64,000 nucleotides of DNA from Terrabacter sp. Ter38 (GTDB lineage: Bacteria; Actinomycetota; Actinomycetes; Actinomycetales; Dermatophilaceae): contig NZ_JALJRZ010000004.1 of NCBI RefSeq assembly GCF_024519435.1, positions 248,001 to 312,000 of the forward strand, given 5' to 3'. Made by a program: the position numbers and the translations under genes. The notes beneath the pieces were generated by a model, which worked only from the letters and a program-made list of their open reading frames with translations, was not told the origin of the DNA and searched no databases. The first letter of the stretch is position 1, and the number at the start of each line of letters is the position of its first letter. Below are positions 1-8,147 of the stretch, in pieces.

Positions 1-238
1 ACGCCGTGGCCTCGAGGGGTCGCGACTCGATGGTGAGGTCACGCTCCTCCGCGAGGACGTGGTGGACGTAGTCGACGATCTCGCTCGCGTCTGCAGCGGG
101 CTCGACGGTGAGGACGTGGTCGTACTTGTTCCTGTAGTAGCGCGCCTCGTTGGCCCGGAGGCCCGCCAGCGCCTCCGCGACGGGGGAGCTCTCGAGCCCC
201 TCGGTGGACACGTCAACGAAGTCGACGACGTACGACAC
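1..238 (-). CDS. conserved hypothetical protein (3' end cut by window edge)
   Basis: This reading frame begins at a GTG (238-236) and runs off the left edge without a stop, giving 79 residues. The start is chosen because AGGAGG (250-245) lies six bases upstream; the nearby ATG at 243-241 is in another frame. The visible protein begins MSYVVDFVDVSTEG and is acidic, with a central basic stretch RYYRNKYDHV. I recognise no family. The spacer between Shine-Dalgarno and start contains the repeated word CGGCATAC (238-245). Codon use and the good RBS support a real gene, but its function cannot be told. Confidence 0.6.
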   Translation of the reverse strand, partial: MSYVVDFVDVSTEGLESSPVAEALAGLRANEARYYRNKYDHVLTVEPAADASEIVDYVHHVLAEERDLTIESRPLEATA

Positions 239-290
239 GGCATACCTCCTGGTCTCGGGGCTTCGTCGCCACAGTAGCGCCGTGCCCACG

Positions 291-333
291 GGATGACCCC
301 TCCACCGGACCGAGTCCGGTGGAGGGGTCATCC
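291..333 (-). terminator. perfect 20-bp hairpin after the DUF2383 gene
   Basis: Arms 291-310 and 314-333 are exact reverse complements (GGATGACCCCTCCACCGGAC) around a 3-nt CGA loop. It lies 22 nt beyond the stop of the gene ending at 355 on the minus strand. There is no T-tract, as is common for actinobacterial terminators. Confidence 0.75.
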
Positions 334-354
334 CGGGTCGTGCTCGGGAGCCCG

Positions 355-798
355 TCAGTCGGCGATCTGGAGGGCCTTGATCTCGTCGCGGGCAGCCACG
401 ATCGCGGCGCGCTGGCGGGACACGACGGCACGGAAGCCGTCGCTGAGGTCGGCCTTCTCGGCCTTCTCGTACTCCGAGACCGCGTGGTCCTCGCCGGTCA
501 CGGCCGCTCCGAGGACGCCGCCTGCGTCGTCGCCGGTCAGGGCGTCCTTGAGCGAGATCCAGCCACGGTGCACGGTTGCTGCGACCGAGCCGCTCTCGTC
601 GACGTCGTCGCCGTACTCGTGGCCCATCTCGACGATCTCGCGGCGGAAGCCCGCGCGCTGCTCGGAGAGCCGCTGCAGGGTGGTGGCCCACTCGGCGCGG
701 TCGCTGTCCCGCAGTTTCTCTGCAGCCGAGGCGAATCCGCGCTCGCCGTCCTTCAGCGTCTCCACGAGGTCCTTGGCGACCTTCTCGTCATCCGACAT
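355..798 (-). CDS. PA2169/DUF2383-type four-helix-bundle protein
   Basis: The 147-residue protein is all-helical and charged. It matches the DUF2383 (PA2169) ferritin-like four-helix family in its features: an N-terminal helix with a KDLVETLKDGERGF motif, a central HRGWISLKDALTG segment and a C-terminal helix ending VSRQRAAIVAARDEI. Members are stress-associated and of unknown biochemistry; a bound metal is speculative here. The ATG at 798 is preceded by GAAGGAG. It is divergent from the GAF-ANTAR gene across 207 bp and ends in a perfect hairpin terminator. Confidence 0.8.
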   Translation of the reverse strand: MSDDEKVAKDLVETLKDGERGFASAAEKLRDSDRAEWATTLQRLSEQRAGFRREIVEMGHEYGDDVDESGSVAATVHRGWISLKDALTGDDAGGVLGAAVTGEDHAVSEYEKAEKADLSDGFRAVVSRQRAAIVAARDEIKALQIAD

Positions 799-1005
799 GT
801 GCACTCCTTCGGTCAGGTTGCTGGTCCTCCGAGTCCTACCCGACGGTGGTGCGGCCCAACCGCGGGCGGGCCCGCATCCGCATCTGCGTCGGGCGCGCCG
901 CGAGTCGGTTCGCGCGGTGGGTGCTTCACGCGTAGCGATCTGATCCACACGCCTCGACGCGTAGAGTCGAAGAAGCATCCGGGCGTCTGGGAGGAGGCCA
1001 CGACG

Positions 1006-2100
1006 ATGACATCGGAATCGGTCGAGGACGAGCGCCAGTGGGCGGCCGAGAAGCGCGACTTCGTCGCTGCCCGACGTGATGAGCTCGCAGCGGAGCGCGA
1101 CGCCGTCGCGGACGCGATGGACGCGCTCGCGGACGCGCGACAAGCTCGGCTGGACGAGCGAGAACGGCAGCTTGACGTCCGCGCGGCCGAGCTCGGATCT
1201 ACAGGTGACAGTGTTGAATCGGCTGTTTCACGGGTTGCCGACCGGGCCGGCCGGGCGCGGGCGCGCCAGCACCGTGAGGAGATGGCCGCCGCACGCGATG
1301 CCTCCGAGGTCGACCGGGACCAGGCTGGCGAGCGACGGCTCGCTGCCAATCCGACGACCAGGTTGGCCGCTGCGTTCGCCGAGGTCGCCGAGCACCTCTA
1401 CGCCGCCGACTCCTTCGACGAGGTCCTGTCGCGGATCGCCCAGGCTGCGGTGAGCACCGTCGCGGGATGCCAGATGGCCAGCGTGACCCTCAAGCAGGGA
1501 GGAGCGTTCCGGACGGCGGCGACCACGGCCCTGGCGGCATCGGCCGTCGACGAGGCGCAGTACGACGCACGCGAGGGCCCCTGCCTCGACGCGGTGGATG
1601 AAGCCCTCGTGTACGCGCGGGCCTTCCCCGACACCCGCTGGCCGACGCTGGCGTCACGTCCGGTCGACCACGGCGTCGAGTCCGCCGCCTCCTACCGCCT
1701 GGCCGCGCCGAGACTGTGGACCGACGGCGGAGGGGGATCGTTGAACACGTACGGGACCGAACCGGATGCGTTCAACGACGACGCGCGGAACATCGGTCTC
1801 ATCCTGGCTGCGCACGCGGGCCTGGCCGCGGGAGCAGCCCACGACCGTCGCGACCTCACAGCTCTGGCCGGCGGGCTGCAGCAGGCACTCATGTCCAGGG
1901 ACGTCATCGGTCAGGCCAAGGGGATCCTCATGGAGCGGCTGAAGCTCACCCCGGAGGATGCGTTCGACGTCCTGCGACGGACGTCCCAGCGGCTGAACGA
2001 GAAGCTCCGGTCGGTGGCCGTCACCGTGGCGCAGACGGGCGAGTTCGACAGCAGCGACACTCTGCGGGCGGACTCGGAGGCGTCCCGTCCCGCTGGGTGA
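1006..2100 (+). CDS. GAF and ANTAR domain regulator with N-terminal coiled coil
   Basis: The 364-residue protein has three parts. Residues 1-110 are a highly charged, Glu/Arg-rich coiled coil. About 115-270 is a GAF-like sensor domain containing the typical DAREGPCLDA segment. About 285-345 is an ANTAR RNA-binding domain (LQQALMSRDVIGQAKGILMER, then FDVLRRTSQRLNEKLR). ANTAR proteins bind paired hexaloop hairpins in nascent mRNA and prevent termination. The ATG at 1006 follows GAGGAGG (991-997), and TAGAGT (962-967) is a plausible -10. The long coiled coil ahead of GAF is less usual than the two-domain form and suggests dimerisation or partner binding. The ligand cannot be told. Confidence 0.85.
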   Translation: MTSESVEDERQWAAEKRDFVAARRDELAAERDAVADAMDALADARQARLDERERQLDVRAAELGSTGDSVESAVSRVADRAGRARARQHREEMAAARDASEVDRDQAGERRLAANPTTRLAAAFAEVAEHLYAADSFDEVLSRIAQAAVSTVAGCQMASVTLKQGGAFRTAATTALAASAVDEAQYDAREGPCLDAVDEALVYARAFPDTRWPTLASRPVDHGVESAASYRLAAPRLWTDGGGGSLNTYGTEPDAFNDDARNIGLILAAHAGLAAGAAHDRRDLTALAGGLQQALMSRDVIGQAKGILMERLKLTPEDAFDVLRRTSQRLNEKLRSVAVTVAQTGEFDSSDTLRADSEASRPAG

Positions 2101-2160
2101 GTCGGCAGGGCGGCCGGGCCTGACGCACCCGGCACACGACGGTGACGCTCCTGGTGCTGG

Positions 2161-2748
2161 TCAGCCGTAGCCGCCCGAGCCCGGCCAGCCCCGGACTGCG
2201 ATGTACCAGACGGCCGACGTCAGCACGGCGCTGATGAGCAACGCGAAGAGCAGGCCCCCTGCGACGGGAAGGAACCAGCCGGGTGCGCGCCGGGACCGGA
2301 CCGCGACGACCTTGACGACGACGGCACCGATGACGGCGCACCCGAGGATGCCGTGCACGACGGTGCGCGTGGAGACGGGCTCCCCGTCACGGAGCGTCCC
2401 CGACTCGAGGCCGAGGGCCCAGAGGCAGTGGTAGGCGACGACGACGACGAGCCCGAGGGCGACCGCGCCGCAGAGGCGGTGGGCGGTGCCGAGCCACGAC
2501 GGGGCTCCGATGCCGAGCCTGCCGTAGAGCCAGAAGGCACCGATGAGCTGGAGCAGCGCGAGCACCCCGATCACGACGGACAGCACGACCTTCATGTCGA
2601 TCACCGTGCGGAAGCCGAACGTGGTCGTGCCGGCGAGCGTCGGGTCGTGGACCGTGCCGAAGATCCCGACGAGCAGGGCGACGACGGCGCCCGCGGCGAA
2701 CGCCGCCAACGGGATCGCCAGGCTCTTCGCAGGCTTGCTGTCAGCCAT
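2161..2748 (-). CDS. four-helix integral membrane protein (DUF6529-like)
   Basis: The 195-residue protein has four or five hydrophobic helices: about residues 9-30, 50-75, 85-108, 130-150 and 160-180. The FGTVHDPT segment and overall pattern resemble DUF6529 / cytochrome b561-like actinobacterial proteins. His residues inside helices (TAHRLCG, VAYHCLW, VVHGILG) could bind haem, but this is inference. The ATG at 2748 has AGGAGG 11 nt upstream, which is a long spacing. The neighbours on the same strand are other small membrane or enzyme genes with no shared pathway. Confidence 0.6.
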   Translation of the reverse strand: MADSKPAKSLAIPLAAFAAGAVVALLVGIFGTVHDPTLAGTTTFGFRTVIDMKVVLSVVIGVLALLQLIGAFWLYGRLGIGAPSWLGTAHRLCGAVALGLVVVVAYHCLWALGLESGTLRDGEPVSTRTVVHGILGCAVIGAVVVKVVAVRSRRAPGWFLPVAGGLLFALLISAVLTSAVWYIAVRGWPGSGGYG

Positions 2749-2928
2749 GGGTTCAGGATCCTCCTGCCCGGCCCGTGCGGGGGAGGAACGGGCCAAGACC
2801 GAGTCCGTCGCCCGAGGCGCGATGGCGAGGCGTGGCGTGCACGAGCCGGTCAGTGCGCGCAGGCTGACCGGCCCCACGCCGACCAGGGTTGCGCCGGCGA
2901 AACGGCTCAGAGGCCGACGGCCGTGACG

Positions 2929-3333
2929 CTAGTCGGACGACAGCTCGTGCACGAGCCAGGCGAGGGCCGCGCCGTTCGCGAGGACGGTGAGCCAGAAGAC
3001 GGTGCGGAAGGGCTGCTTGATCGTCTTGTGTCGGAAGACGTGCCGGGCGACGAGCCCTCCCGGCCAGCCGCCCAGGAGGTCGACCGTGTGCAGGGTGGAC
3101 TCGGGCGTACGCCGTTTGCCGCTGACCGATGCCGCGGACTTGTCGGCGCGGTACATGGCGAAGGCGGTGACGCTGAGCAGGAGGTAGGCGACCGGCATCC
3201 AGGCAGGGAGGATGTTCCGCGCCACGAGGAACCCCAGGAGGCCGAAGAAGAGGATCACGACGGCGAGCGCCAGCAGGCTGCCGCGCGCTCGGGGGCGTCC
3301 ACGCCGGTGGCCGCCGTGCTCGTCTGCAGGCAT
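2929..3333 (-). CDS. DUF1294 membrane protein
   Basis: The 134-residue protein starts at ATG 3333, with GAGGAG eight bases upstream. Two hydrophobic helices (about residues 20-60) are followed by the DUF1294 core: a YRADKSAA motif, then HTVDLLGGWPGGLVARHVFRHK, then a final helix. Many relatives carry an N-terminal cold-shock domain; this one has only a basic tail (GGHRRGRPRARG). Its function is unknown, and it is thought to sit in the inner membrane. Confidence 0.8.
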   Translation of the reverse strand: MPADEHGGHRRGRPRARGSLLALAVVILFFGLLGFLVARNILPAWMPVAYLLLSVTAFAMYRADKSAASVSGKRRTPESTLHTVDLLGGWPGGLVARHVFRHKTIKQPFRTVFWLTVLANGAALAWLVHELSSD

Positions 3334-3493
3334 CTCCTGGGCTCCTCGGCCGTGGATCGTCGGGCCGGACAGCCTGGCTCGAGGGGGGAGCGAGTCGTCC
3401 TGATCGGCATTATGCGTCCCGTGCTGCTGCCCGCGGCGAGGATTCGCCAACGACGGTCGGGTCGGCGGCGCGGCCGATCCGGGCGAGCGGCCG

Positions 3494-4099
3494 TCAGGCG
3501 GACTGGGCCGGGCGCACCGGGTAGCGCAGGTGCGTCACACCGACCCCGGCGATGACGCTCGGGTCCCCGAGGACGGCCGGGGTCGTCTCGAGATGGTCGA
3601 AGAGCCGCACCCCGGAGCCGAGCAGCAAGGCGGCGACGTCGATCTGGAGGTAGTCGACCAGTCCGGCGTTGAGCAGCTGCTGGATCGTGTCGGCGCCGTG
3701 GACGCCGACGGATTTCGCACCGGCGGCGTCCTTGGCCTGGCGCACGGCGCTCTCGAGGCCGTCCGTCACGAAGTGGACGGTCGAGTCGGGCCGGGGCCAC
3801 CCGTCCGGGACGTCGTGCGTGACGACGAAGGCCGGGCCCCACGCGTGGTTCCCGCCCCAGCCCTGGGCGACCTCGAAGGTGCGGCGTCCGGTGAGGACGG
3901 CCCCGAGCTGGGGCGTGAGCTCGCGGAGGTGCCGGGCGCTCGGCTCGGACACCCTGAACGTCATGGGGTCCGAGCCGCCCGTGGTGAACTCGACGTCACC
4001 GGAGGCGAAGTACCAGTCGAAGACCTGCATCACGTCGTCGTCGGGACCGGCGACGAAGCCGTCGAGCGACATGGACATGATGGCGACAACGTCGGACAT
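3494..4099 (-). CDS. dihydrofolate reductase family protein (RibD C-terminal fold)
   Basis: The 201-residue protein has the RibD C-terminal/DHFR-like fold: an N-terminal MSMSLDGFVAGPDDD strand, the LTGRRTFE turn, and KSVGVHGADTIQQLLNAGLVDYLQ near the end. Such stand-alone proteins are presumed NADPH-dependent reductases with unknown substrate. The ATG at 4099 is preceded by GAGAGGAACC. An upstream in-frame ATG at 4144 has no RBS and was not used. Confidence 0.85.
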   Translation of the reverse strand: MSDVVAIMSMSLDGFVAGPDDDVMQVFDWYFASGDVEFTTGGSDPMTFRVSEPSARHLRELTPQLGAVLTGRRTFEVAQGWGGNHAWGPAFVVTHDVPDGWPRPDSTVHFVTDGLESAVRQAKDAAGAKSVGVHGADTIQQLLNAGLVDYLQIDVAALLLGSGVRLFDHLETTPAVLGDPSVIAGVGVTHLRYPVRPAQSA

Positions 4100-4258
4100 G
4101 GTGGTGGTTCCTCTCCACTGTGGGTGCGTGTGACCTGCTCTCACTCTGGCAACGAACGGGACCGCCTCGGTCGGACAGCGACCTGCGAACTCGTCCCGCG
4201 ACGGCGCCCGGTCTCTCCCGGCGAAGGGCCCAGGACCCGGGTGCGGTGGGCGCCGGGG

Positions 4259-5233
4259 TCAGCGCCAGAACTCGGCGAGGTGCGCCGCGAGGTCGAGGCC
4301 CTGGTCGTAGCCGCCCCGCGCGGCAGGCAGGCGCGTCGACGGGTCGAGCGCGTTGGCGCCGAAGACGTCACCCGCGCGGCTGTCCGGAAAGACGGTCTCG
4401 ACGCTGCTGCCGCCCGCCCTCAGCTCCGCGACCTGACTGGCCAGGTCCATGCCCCACTCGAGCGGCATGCGCGTCCGGCCGCTGAAGGGGGACAGCACGA
4501 CAACCCGCCCGTGGCCGGCAGCGAGGTCGGCGTTCTCGCTGCGCCGGTAGCCGCCGTTGAGGTAGTGGTGCTCGCCGATCCGGTAGGGCGTCATGGCCGA
4601 GGTGCTGGCAGCAACGGCGTCCACGAGGTCGACACCGCTGTCCCGGTCGAAGACGACGGGCTCCCCGGTGTCCGCATCGACGGCGGCGATGAGGACGCGT
4701 TGTCGCGGCCAGTCGTGGTGCGGGAGCCGGGCCGCGACGATGTCGCGCCATCGCGTCGGCTCGGACGGGCTGGCCGCCTCCCGCTCCAGGGCAGCCGCAC
4801 CCATCCGGCGACGCATGTCGTATGCGCTCTCCGACGTCGCGATGATCGTGTCCGACCACTCCAGGTAGTTCGGGCCCGAGGCGTTCGGTGCGCCTCGTCG
4901 GTGGGCCGCGCCACCGCGTGACGGTGGCGGGGGCGCCTCGGCGAGGATGGCGGCATACAGCTCGGTGGGGCGGGCGGCGCCCGTGATCTGGGCGGCCACG
5001 GTGGACCCGGCCGAGGTGCCGACGACGAGGTCGGCCTCGGTGAGGTCGACCCCGGCGTCCGAGAGCCCGGCGATGAGGCCGAGCTCCCACGCGTTGCCGG
5101 CAGCTCCCGCGCCCGCCAGCACGAGGGCGCGCTGGTCGGGATGGGCGGGTTCGCTTGTGGGCTTGGCTGGTTGGGGGGTCGACCAGTTCCCGTGCCGTGG
5201 GTTCCGTGGCGCCGACGAGGAGGTGGTGTCCAT
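4259..5233 (-). CDS. patatin-like phospholipase family protein, catalytic Asp replaced
   Basis: The 324-residue protein has the patatin layout: glycine-rich loop LAGAGAAGNAWELG (about residues 38-51), nucleophile elbow GTSAG, and a C-terminal NADLA segment. In active patatins the dyad Asp lies in a DG[GA] motif before that segment; here it reads YLNGGYRRSENADLA, with AAC for Asn. Either the enzyme is inactive, or another acid serves. The start at ATG 5233 follows CGAAAGG. A possible short leader ORF with a strong RBS lies just upstream. Lipid acyl hydrolase activity is inferred from family only. Confidence 0.8.
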   Translation of the reverse strand: MDTTSSSAPRNPRHGNWSTPQPAKPTSEPAHPDQRALVLAGAGAAGNAWELGLIAGLSDAGVDLTEADLVVGTSAGSTVAAQITGAARPTELYAAILAEAPPPPSRGGAAHRRGAPNASGPNYLEWSDTIIATSESAYDMRRRMGAAALEREAASPSEPTRWRDIVAARLPHHDWPRQRVLIAAVDADTGEPVVFDRDSGVDLVDAVAASTSAMTPYRIGEHHYLNGGYRRSENADLAAGHGRVVVLSPFSGRTRMPLEWGMDLASQVAELRAGGSSVETVFPDSRAGDVFGANALDPSTRLPAARGGYDQGLDLAAHLAEFWR

Positions 5234-5277
5234 GGGAATGCCTTTCGCGGGGTGCTCGGAGGGCGTCCCAGTGGCGG

Positions 5278-5337
5278 CTACGTCAGTCGCGCGATCGTGG
5301 ACTTCGGGGGAGCGCCCGGTGCGGTTGCTGCGTTCAC
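5278..5337 (-). CDS. possible 19-residue leader peptide upstream of the patatin gene
   Basis: AGGAGGTGAG sits eight bases before a GTG (5337-5335). The frame reads 19 codons (MNAATAPGAPPKSTIARLT) to a TAG at 5280-5278, ending 44 nt before the patatin start. The strong RBS in front of such a short frame suggests a leader peptide or upstream ORF. No attenuator hairpin or codon run makes a mechanism obvious, so it may be chance. Confidence 0.3.
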   Translation of the reverse strand: MNAATAPGAPPKSTIARLT

Positions 5338-5489
5338 GGGTCTCACCTCCTGCCGACGGATCACGATCCCTCGGACGGTAGCAGTCCGACGACGCAGTGA
5401 GCATCGTCTTGCGACCACGGGCGTCCTGCCACCTTCCGGGCCGTATCTCGGCGGGGGCTCGGGGAGCGTCACCCCTGTGGGGCGCCTCT

Positions 5490-5533
5490 GTCAGCATGTG
5501 TTGACGGCCTGGGTGTCGTCAGCATATGCTGAC
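5490..5533 (+). promoter_or_regulatory. promoter overlapped by two palindromic operators
   Basis: GTCAGCATATGCTGAC (5518-5533) is a perfect 16-bp palindrome. GTCAGCATGTGTTGAC (5490-5505) is an imperfect copy whose centre lies 28 bp upstream. They cover a TTGACG -35 (5501-5506) and a TATGCT -10 (5525-5530) separated by 18 bp. The predicted start of transcription falls on the GTG at 5538. Binding by a dimeric repressor, perhaps the HTH protein encoded here, would block the promoter. Confidence 0.7.
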
Positions 5534-5537
5534 AGGC

Positions 5538-5750
5538 GTGACCAGGACCGCCACGGACCTTGCAGGCGACCTCGACAGCTCCGACCCGAGGGTCGGACTG
5601 CGGGCCGTTGCCGCGCTGGGTCGGCTGCTCGACCAGCTCGAGGCTCTGCACGTGCGCAACGCCCGGGGCAAGGGCTGGTCCTGGCAGGAGATCGCCGACG
5701 CGCTCGGTGTCTCGAAGCAGACCGTCCACCGCAAGCACGCCCGGAGGTAG
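5538..5750 (+). CDS. small helix-turn-helix DNA-binding protein
   Basis: The 70-residue protein consists of an acidic N-terminal helix region and a C-terminal HTH (GWSWQEIADALGVSKQTVHRKH), ending directly after the recognition helix. The GTG at 5538 is preferred over ATG 5526 because a TATGCT -10 lies seven bases before it, so the message would be leaderless. The stop is 3 nt from the next start. Pairs of such HTH proteins with a Clp-N protein are common in actinobacteria. Autoregulation through the palindromes at 5490-5533 is inference. Confidence 0.8.
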   Translation: MTRTATDLAGDLDSSDPRVGLRAVAALGRLLDQLEALHVRNARGKGWSWQEIADALGVSKQTVHRKHARR

Positions 5751-5753
5751 ACC

Positions 5754-6386
5754 ATGTTCGAACGCTTCGCCCAGGATGCGCGCGCCGTCGTGGTCTCGGC
5801 CCGAGTCCGCGGCCGCGACCTCGGAGCCGAGGACGTGCGCCCGGTGCACCTCCTCCTCGCACTGACAGAGGAAGGCAGCGCGGTCGCAGACGTGCTCGCC
5901 GCCCACGGCGTCACGACCGATGCCGTCGCCGAGTGCCTGGGTGTGGCGCCACCTCAGCAGGGGGTTCCGCTGGGCGAGGAGGACGCGGCGGCGCTGCGAT
6001 CACTCGGCATCGATCTCGACTCCATCCGTGAGGCGGCCGAGCGTCGCTTCGGCCACGGGGCACTCGACGAGCCGGTCACCGGAGCGACCCGGGACGCGGG
6101 CCGCACCGCTCTGTCGCGAGAAGCCGCTGACGCCGACTCACGAGACGCCGAGGGCTGGTTCGGGTGGGGTGGTCGCATCCGGTTCGGACGTGGTTCGAAG
6201 ACGGTCCTCGAGCTGGCACTGCGCGAGGCGATCGGCGCCGGCGACCGCGAGATCCGCACCGAACACATCGCCCTCGGGCTGCTGCGCGCCGACGACGAGG
6301 CGGTGACCCTGCTGATGCGGACCATCGGCGCCGACCCCCTGGCCCTGCGCGCTGAGCTCCTGGACCTCGGCCGCCGCGCCGGCTGA
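5754..6386 (+). CDS. Clp N-terminal (double Clp-N) domain protein
   Basis: The 210-residue protein has two Clp-N-type repeat regions: residues 1-65 (MFERFAQDARAVVVSA, ending HLLLALTEE) and about 150-205 (LELALREA, then TEHIALGLLRAD). They are joined by a linker of about 70 residues containing a Gly/Trp/Arg patch. There is no AAA+ ATPase module, so it is not a ClpC unfoldase; it may act as an adaptor or decoy that binds Clp substrates. GGAGGT overlaps the upstream stop codon, so translation is coupled to the HTH gene. Confidence 0.85.
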   Translation: MFERFAQDARAVVVSARVRGRDLGAEDVRPVHLLLALTEEGSAVADVLAAHGVTTDAVAECLGVAPPQQGVPLGEEDAAALRSLGIDLDSIREAAERRFGHGALDEPVTGATRDAGRTALSREAADADSRDAEGWFGWGGRIRFGRGSKTVLELALREAIGAGDREIRTEHIALGLLRADDEAVTLLMRTIGADPLALRAELLDLGRRAG

Positions 6387-6507
6387 TCGGCACGCGCGAG
6401 GCGAGGCGGTGCCGCCCTGTCCAGATCAGGCCGGCCTCGCACCTGGGGCAGTTCATCCCTTGCGGCGCCGGCGACTGCGTCATCGCTGACGGATGTGTGC
6501 GAAACGG

Positions 6508-6537
6508 TGTCAGACCGGGCCATTCCGGCGCTAACGT
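6508..6537 (+). promoter_or_regulatory. candidate promoter of the secreted phosphatase gene
   Basis: TGTCAG (6508-6513) and TAACGT (6532-6537) are spaced 18 bp. They would start a transcript about 30 nt before the GTG at 6575, leaving room for the RBS AAGGGGGAG. Confidence 0.4.
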
Positions 6538-6574
6538 CTTGAGGTCGGAAAGTCTTCGGCCCTAAGGGGGAGCC

Positions 6575-8098
6575 GTGCGTACTACCGGATGGCGAGTTGG
6601 TGCGTGGGTGACGGTGCCGATCGTCGGGGCGTTGTCCTTTGCCCCGGTCGGTTCGGCGTCGACGCAGCTGAATCCGAAGGTGGAGCATGTGCTGCTGCTC
6701 AGCCTCGACGGGTTTCACGACGTCGACCTGACGACCTACGTCGCGGCGCATCCGACGTCCGCCCTGGCGGAGGTCGTGGCACGGGGACGTCGCTACTCGA
6801 ACGCGGCGGCCCAGACACCGTCTGACTCGTTTCCCGGCACGCTCGCCATGGCGACAGGTGGGTCACCGCGGTCGACCGGGGTCTACTACGACGTGTCCTG
6901 GGACAACAGCCTCTCGCCGGCCGGCTCCGACTGCAGCACGCGGGGCGCCCTCGTTCCGTTCAACCAGACGATCAACGTCAACGCCAACACGGGCGACAGC
7001 GTCGCCGACATCAACCCGGCCAAGCTGCCGCGCGACCCGGACCACGGGTGCAGCATCGTCTATCCGCACCAGTTCCTCAAGGTGAACACGATCTACGAGG
7101 TGGCCCACGCGGCGGGGCTGCGCACGGCAGTCGCCGACAAGCACCCGAGCTACGAGATCCTGTCCGGTCCCTCCGGGACCGGCATCGACGACTTCTACGG
7201 TCCCGAGTTCAACGCCGCCAAGGCCGACATCACGAAGATCATGGCCAACGACGAGCTCAAGGTCAGCGCAGTGCTGAACGAGATCGACGGGCTCGACCAC
7301 GACGGCACCGCGGTCGTCGGCGTCCCAGCCATCTTCGGCATGAACTTCCAGGCACCGAACATCGGGCAGAAGTTCTCCGGCTACGTCGACGGCGCCGGCA
7401 CGATTCCCCAGAGCGTCACCACCATCGGGCCCCTCGCCGGGAGTGCCCCCGGGCTGGCGCAGGCGCTCGACTACGTGGACGGCGCGGTCGGCCGGATGCT
7501 GGATCGGATCGAGTCCGACGGGCTGATCGGCGACACGATGATCATCCTGACCGCCAAGCACGCCAACAGCCCGGTCGACCGGTCCAGCCTGCGGTGGATA
7601 GACCCATCCGGCTTCGCTCCGCTCATCAACAGCGTCCAGCCCGGGTTGACCGCACAGGTGACGGCGGACACGATGGCGCTCATCTGGCTCAAGGATCGCA
7701 CCCGGGCAGCCGACGTGGCGGCCGTGCTCGAGGCGAACGCCGCGACGGTGGGGGCCAGCACCGTCACCAGCGGTGCCGCAGTTGCTGAGCTCTTCGCCGG
7801 GCAGCTCGGCGGCAACGCGAGCCGGATCCCCGACGTCGTCGTGCAGCCGGCGACCGGGGTCGTCTGTGCGGCGCCGAATGCGAAGCTGGTCGACCACGGC
7901 AGCGGCAGCGCCGAAGACACCCACGTCCCTCTGGTGATCATCGAACCCGGTCGCAAGGGCGGTCGGACCCTCAGCTGCCCCGTCTCGCTGCGACAGATCG
8001 CGCCGACCGTCCTGCGCGCCCTCGGGCTCAGGGAGGACCTGCTCGACGCTGTTCGACTGGAAGGGACGCGGCGACTGACGAACGGCGACGACTGTTGA
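6575..8098 (+). CDS. secreted alkaline phosphatase / nucleotide pyrophosphatase family enzyme
   Basis: The 507-residue protein has a signal peptide (hydrophobic residues 8-27, cleavage near GSAS) and the alkaline-phosphatase superfamily fold. Visible metal/nucleophile motifs are LLLSLDGFHDVDL (about 41-53), SDSFPGTLAMATGG (nucleophile region, about 84-97), and LTAKHANSPVD, corresponding to the usual DHG/KHG site. VDHGSGSAEDTHVPL lies near the C-terminus. It probably cleaves phosphodiester or phosphate monoester bonds outside the cell. The GTG start follows AAGGGGGAG. Confidence 0.8.
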   Translation: MRTTGWRVGAWVTVPIVGALSFAPVGSASTQLNPKVEHVLLLSLDGFHDVDLTTYVAAHPTSALAEVVARGRRYSNAAAQTPSDSFPGTLAMATGGSPRSTGVYYDVSWDNSLSPAGSDCSTRGALVPFNQTINVNANTGDSVADINPAKLPRDPDHGCSIVYPHQFLKVNTIYEVAHAAGLRTAVADKHPSYEILSGPSGTGIDDFYGPEFNAAKADITKIMANDELKVSAVLNEIDGLDHDGTAVVGVPAIFGMNFQAPNIGQKFSGYVDGAGTIPQSVTTIGPLAGSAPGLAQALDYVDGAVGRMLDRIESDGLIGDTMIILTAKHANSPVDRSSLRWIDPSGFAPLINSVQPGLTAQVTADTMALIWLKDRTRAADVAAVLEANAATVGASTVTSGAAVAELFAGQLGGNASRIPDVVVQPATGVVCAAPNAKLVDHGSGSAEDTHVPLVIIEPGRKGGRTLSCPVSLRQIAPTVLRALGLREDLLDAVRLEGTRRLTNGDDC

Positions 8099-8147
8099 GC
8101 CGGCCTGCCATGGGCTGCCCAGCCTCGAGTGCATCCGGACCCGGTCG

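Larger units (their letters stand above)
5234..5537. other. divergent intergenic region between patatin and HTH genes
   Basis: This 304-bp stretch holds a possible minus-strand leader ORF (5278-5337) and the plus-strand promoter with two palindromic operators (5490-5533). I see nothing further that I can support in the remainder. Confidence 0.6.

Noticed and set aside
319-1005. N-terminal extension of the GAF-ANTAR frame
   Set aside because: The in-frame sequence upstream of 1006 overlaps the DUF2383 gene on the other strand, and a strong RBS precedes ATG 1006.
6400-6483. possible zinc-ribbon peptide on the minus strand (NCPRCEAGL)
   Set aside because: Only one CxxC pair is present and the frame continues as an antisense shadow of the Clp-N gene.
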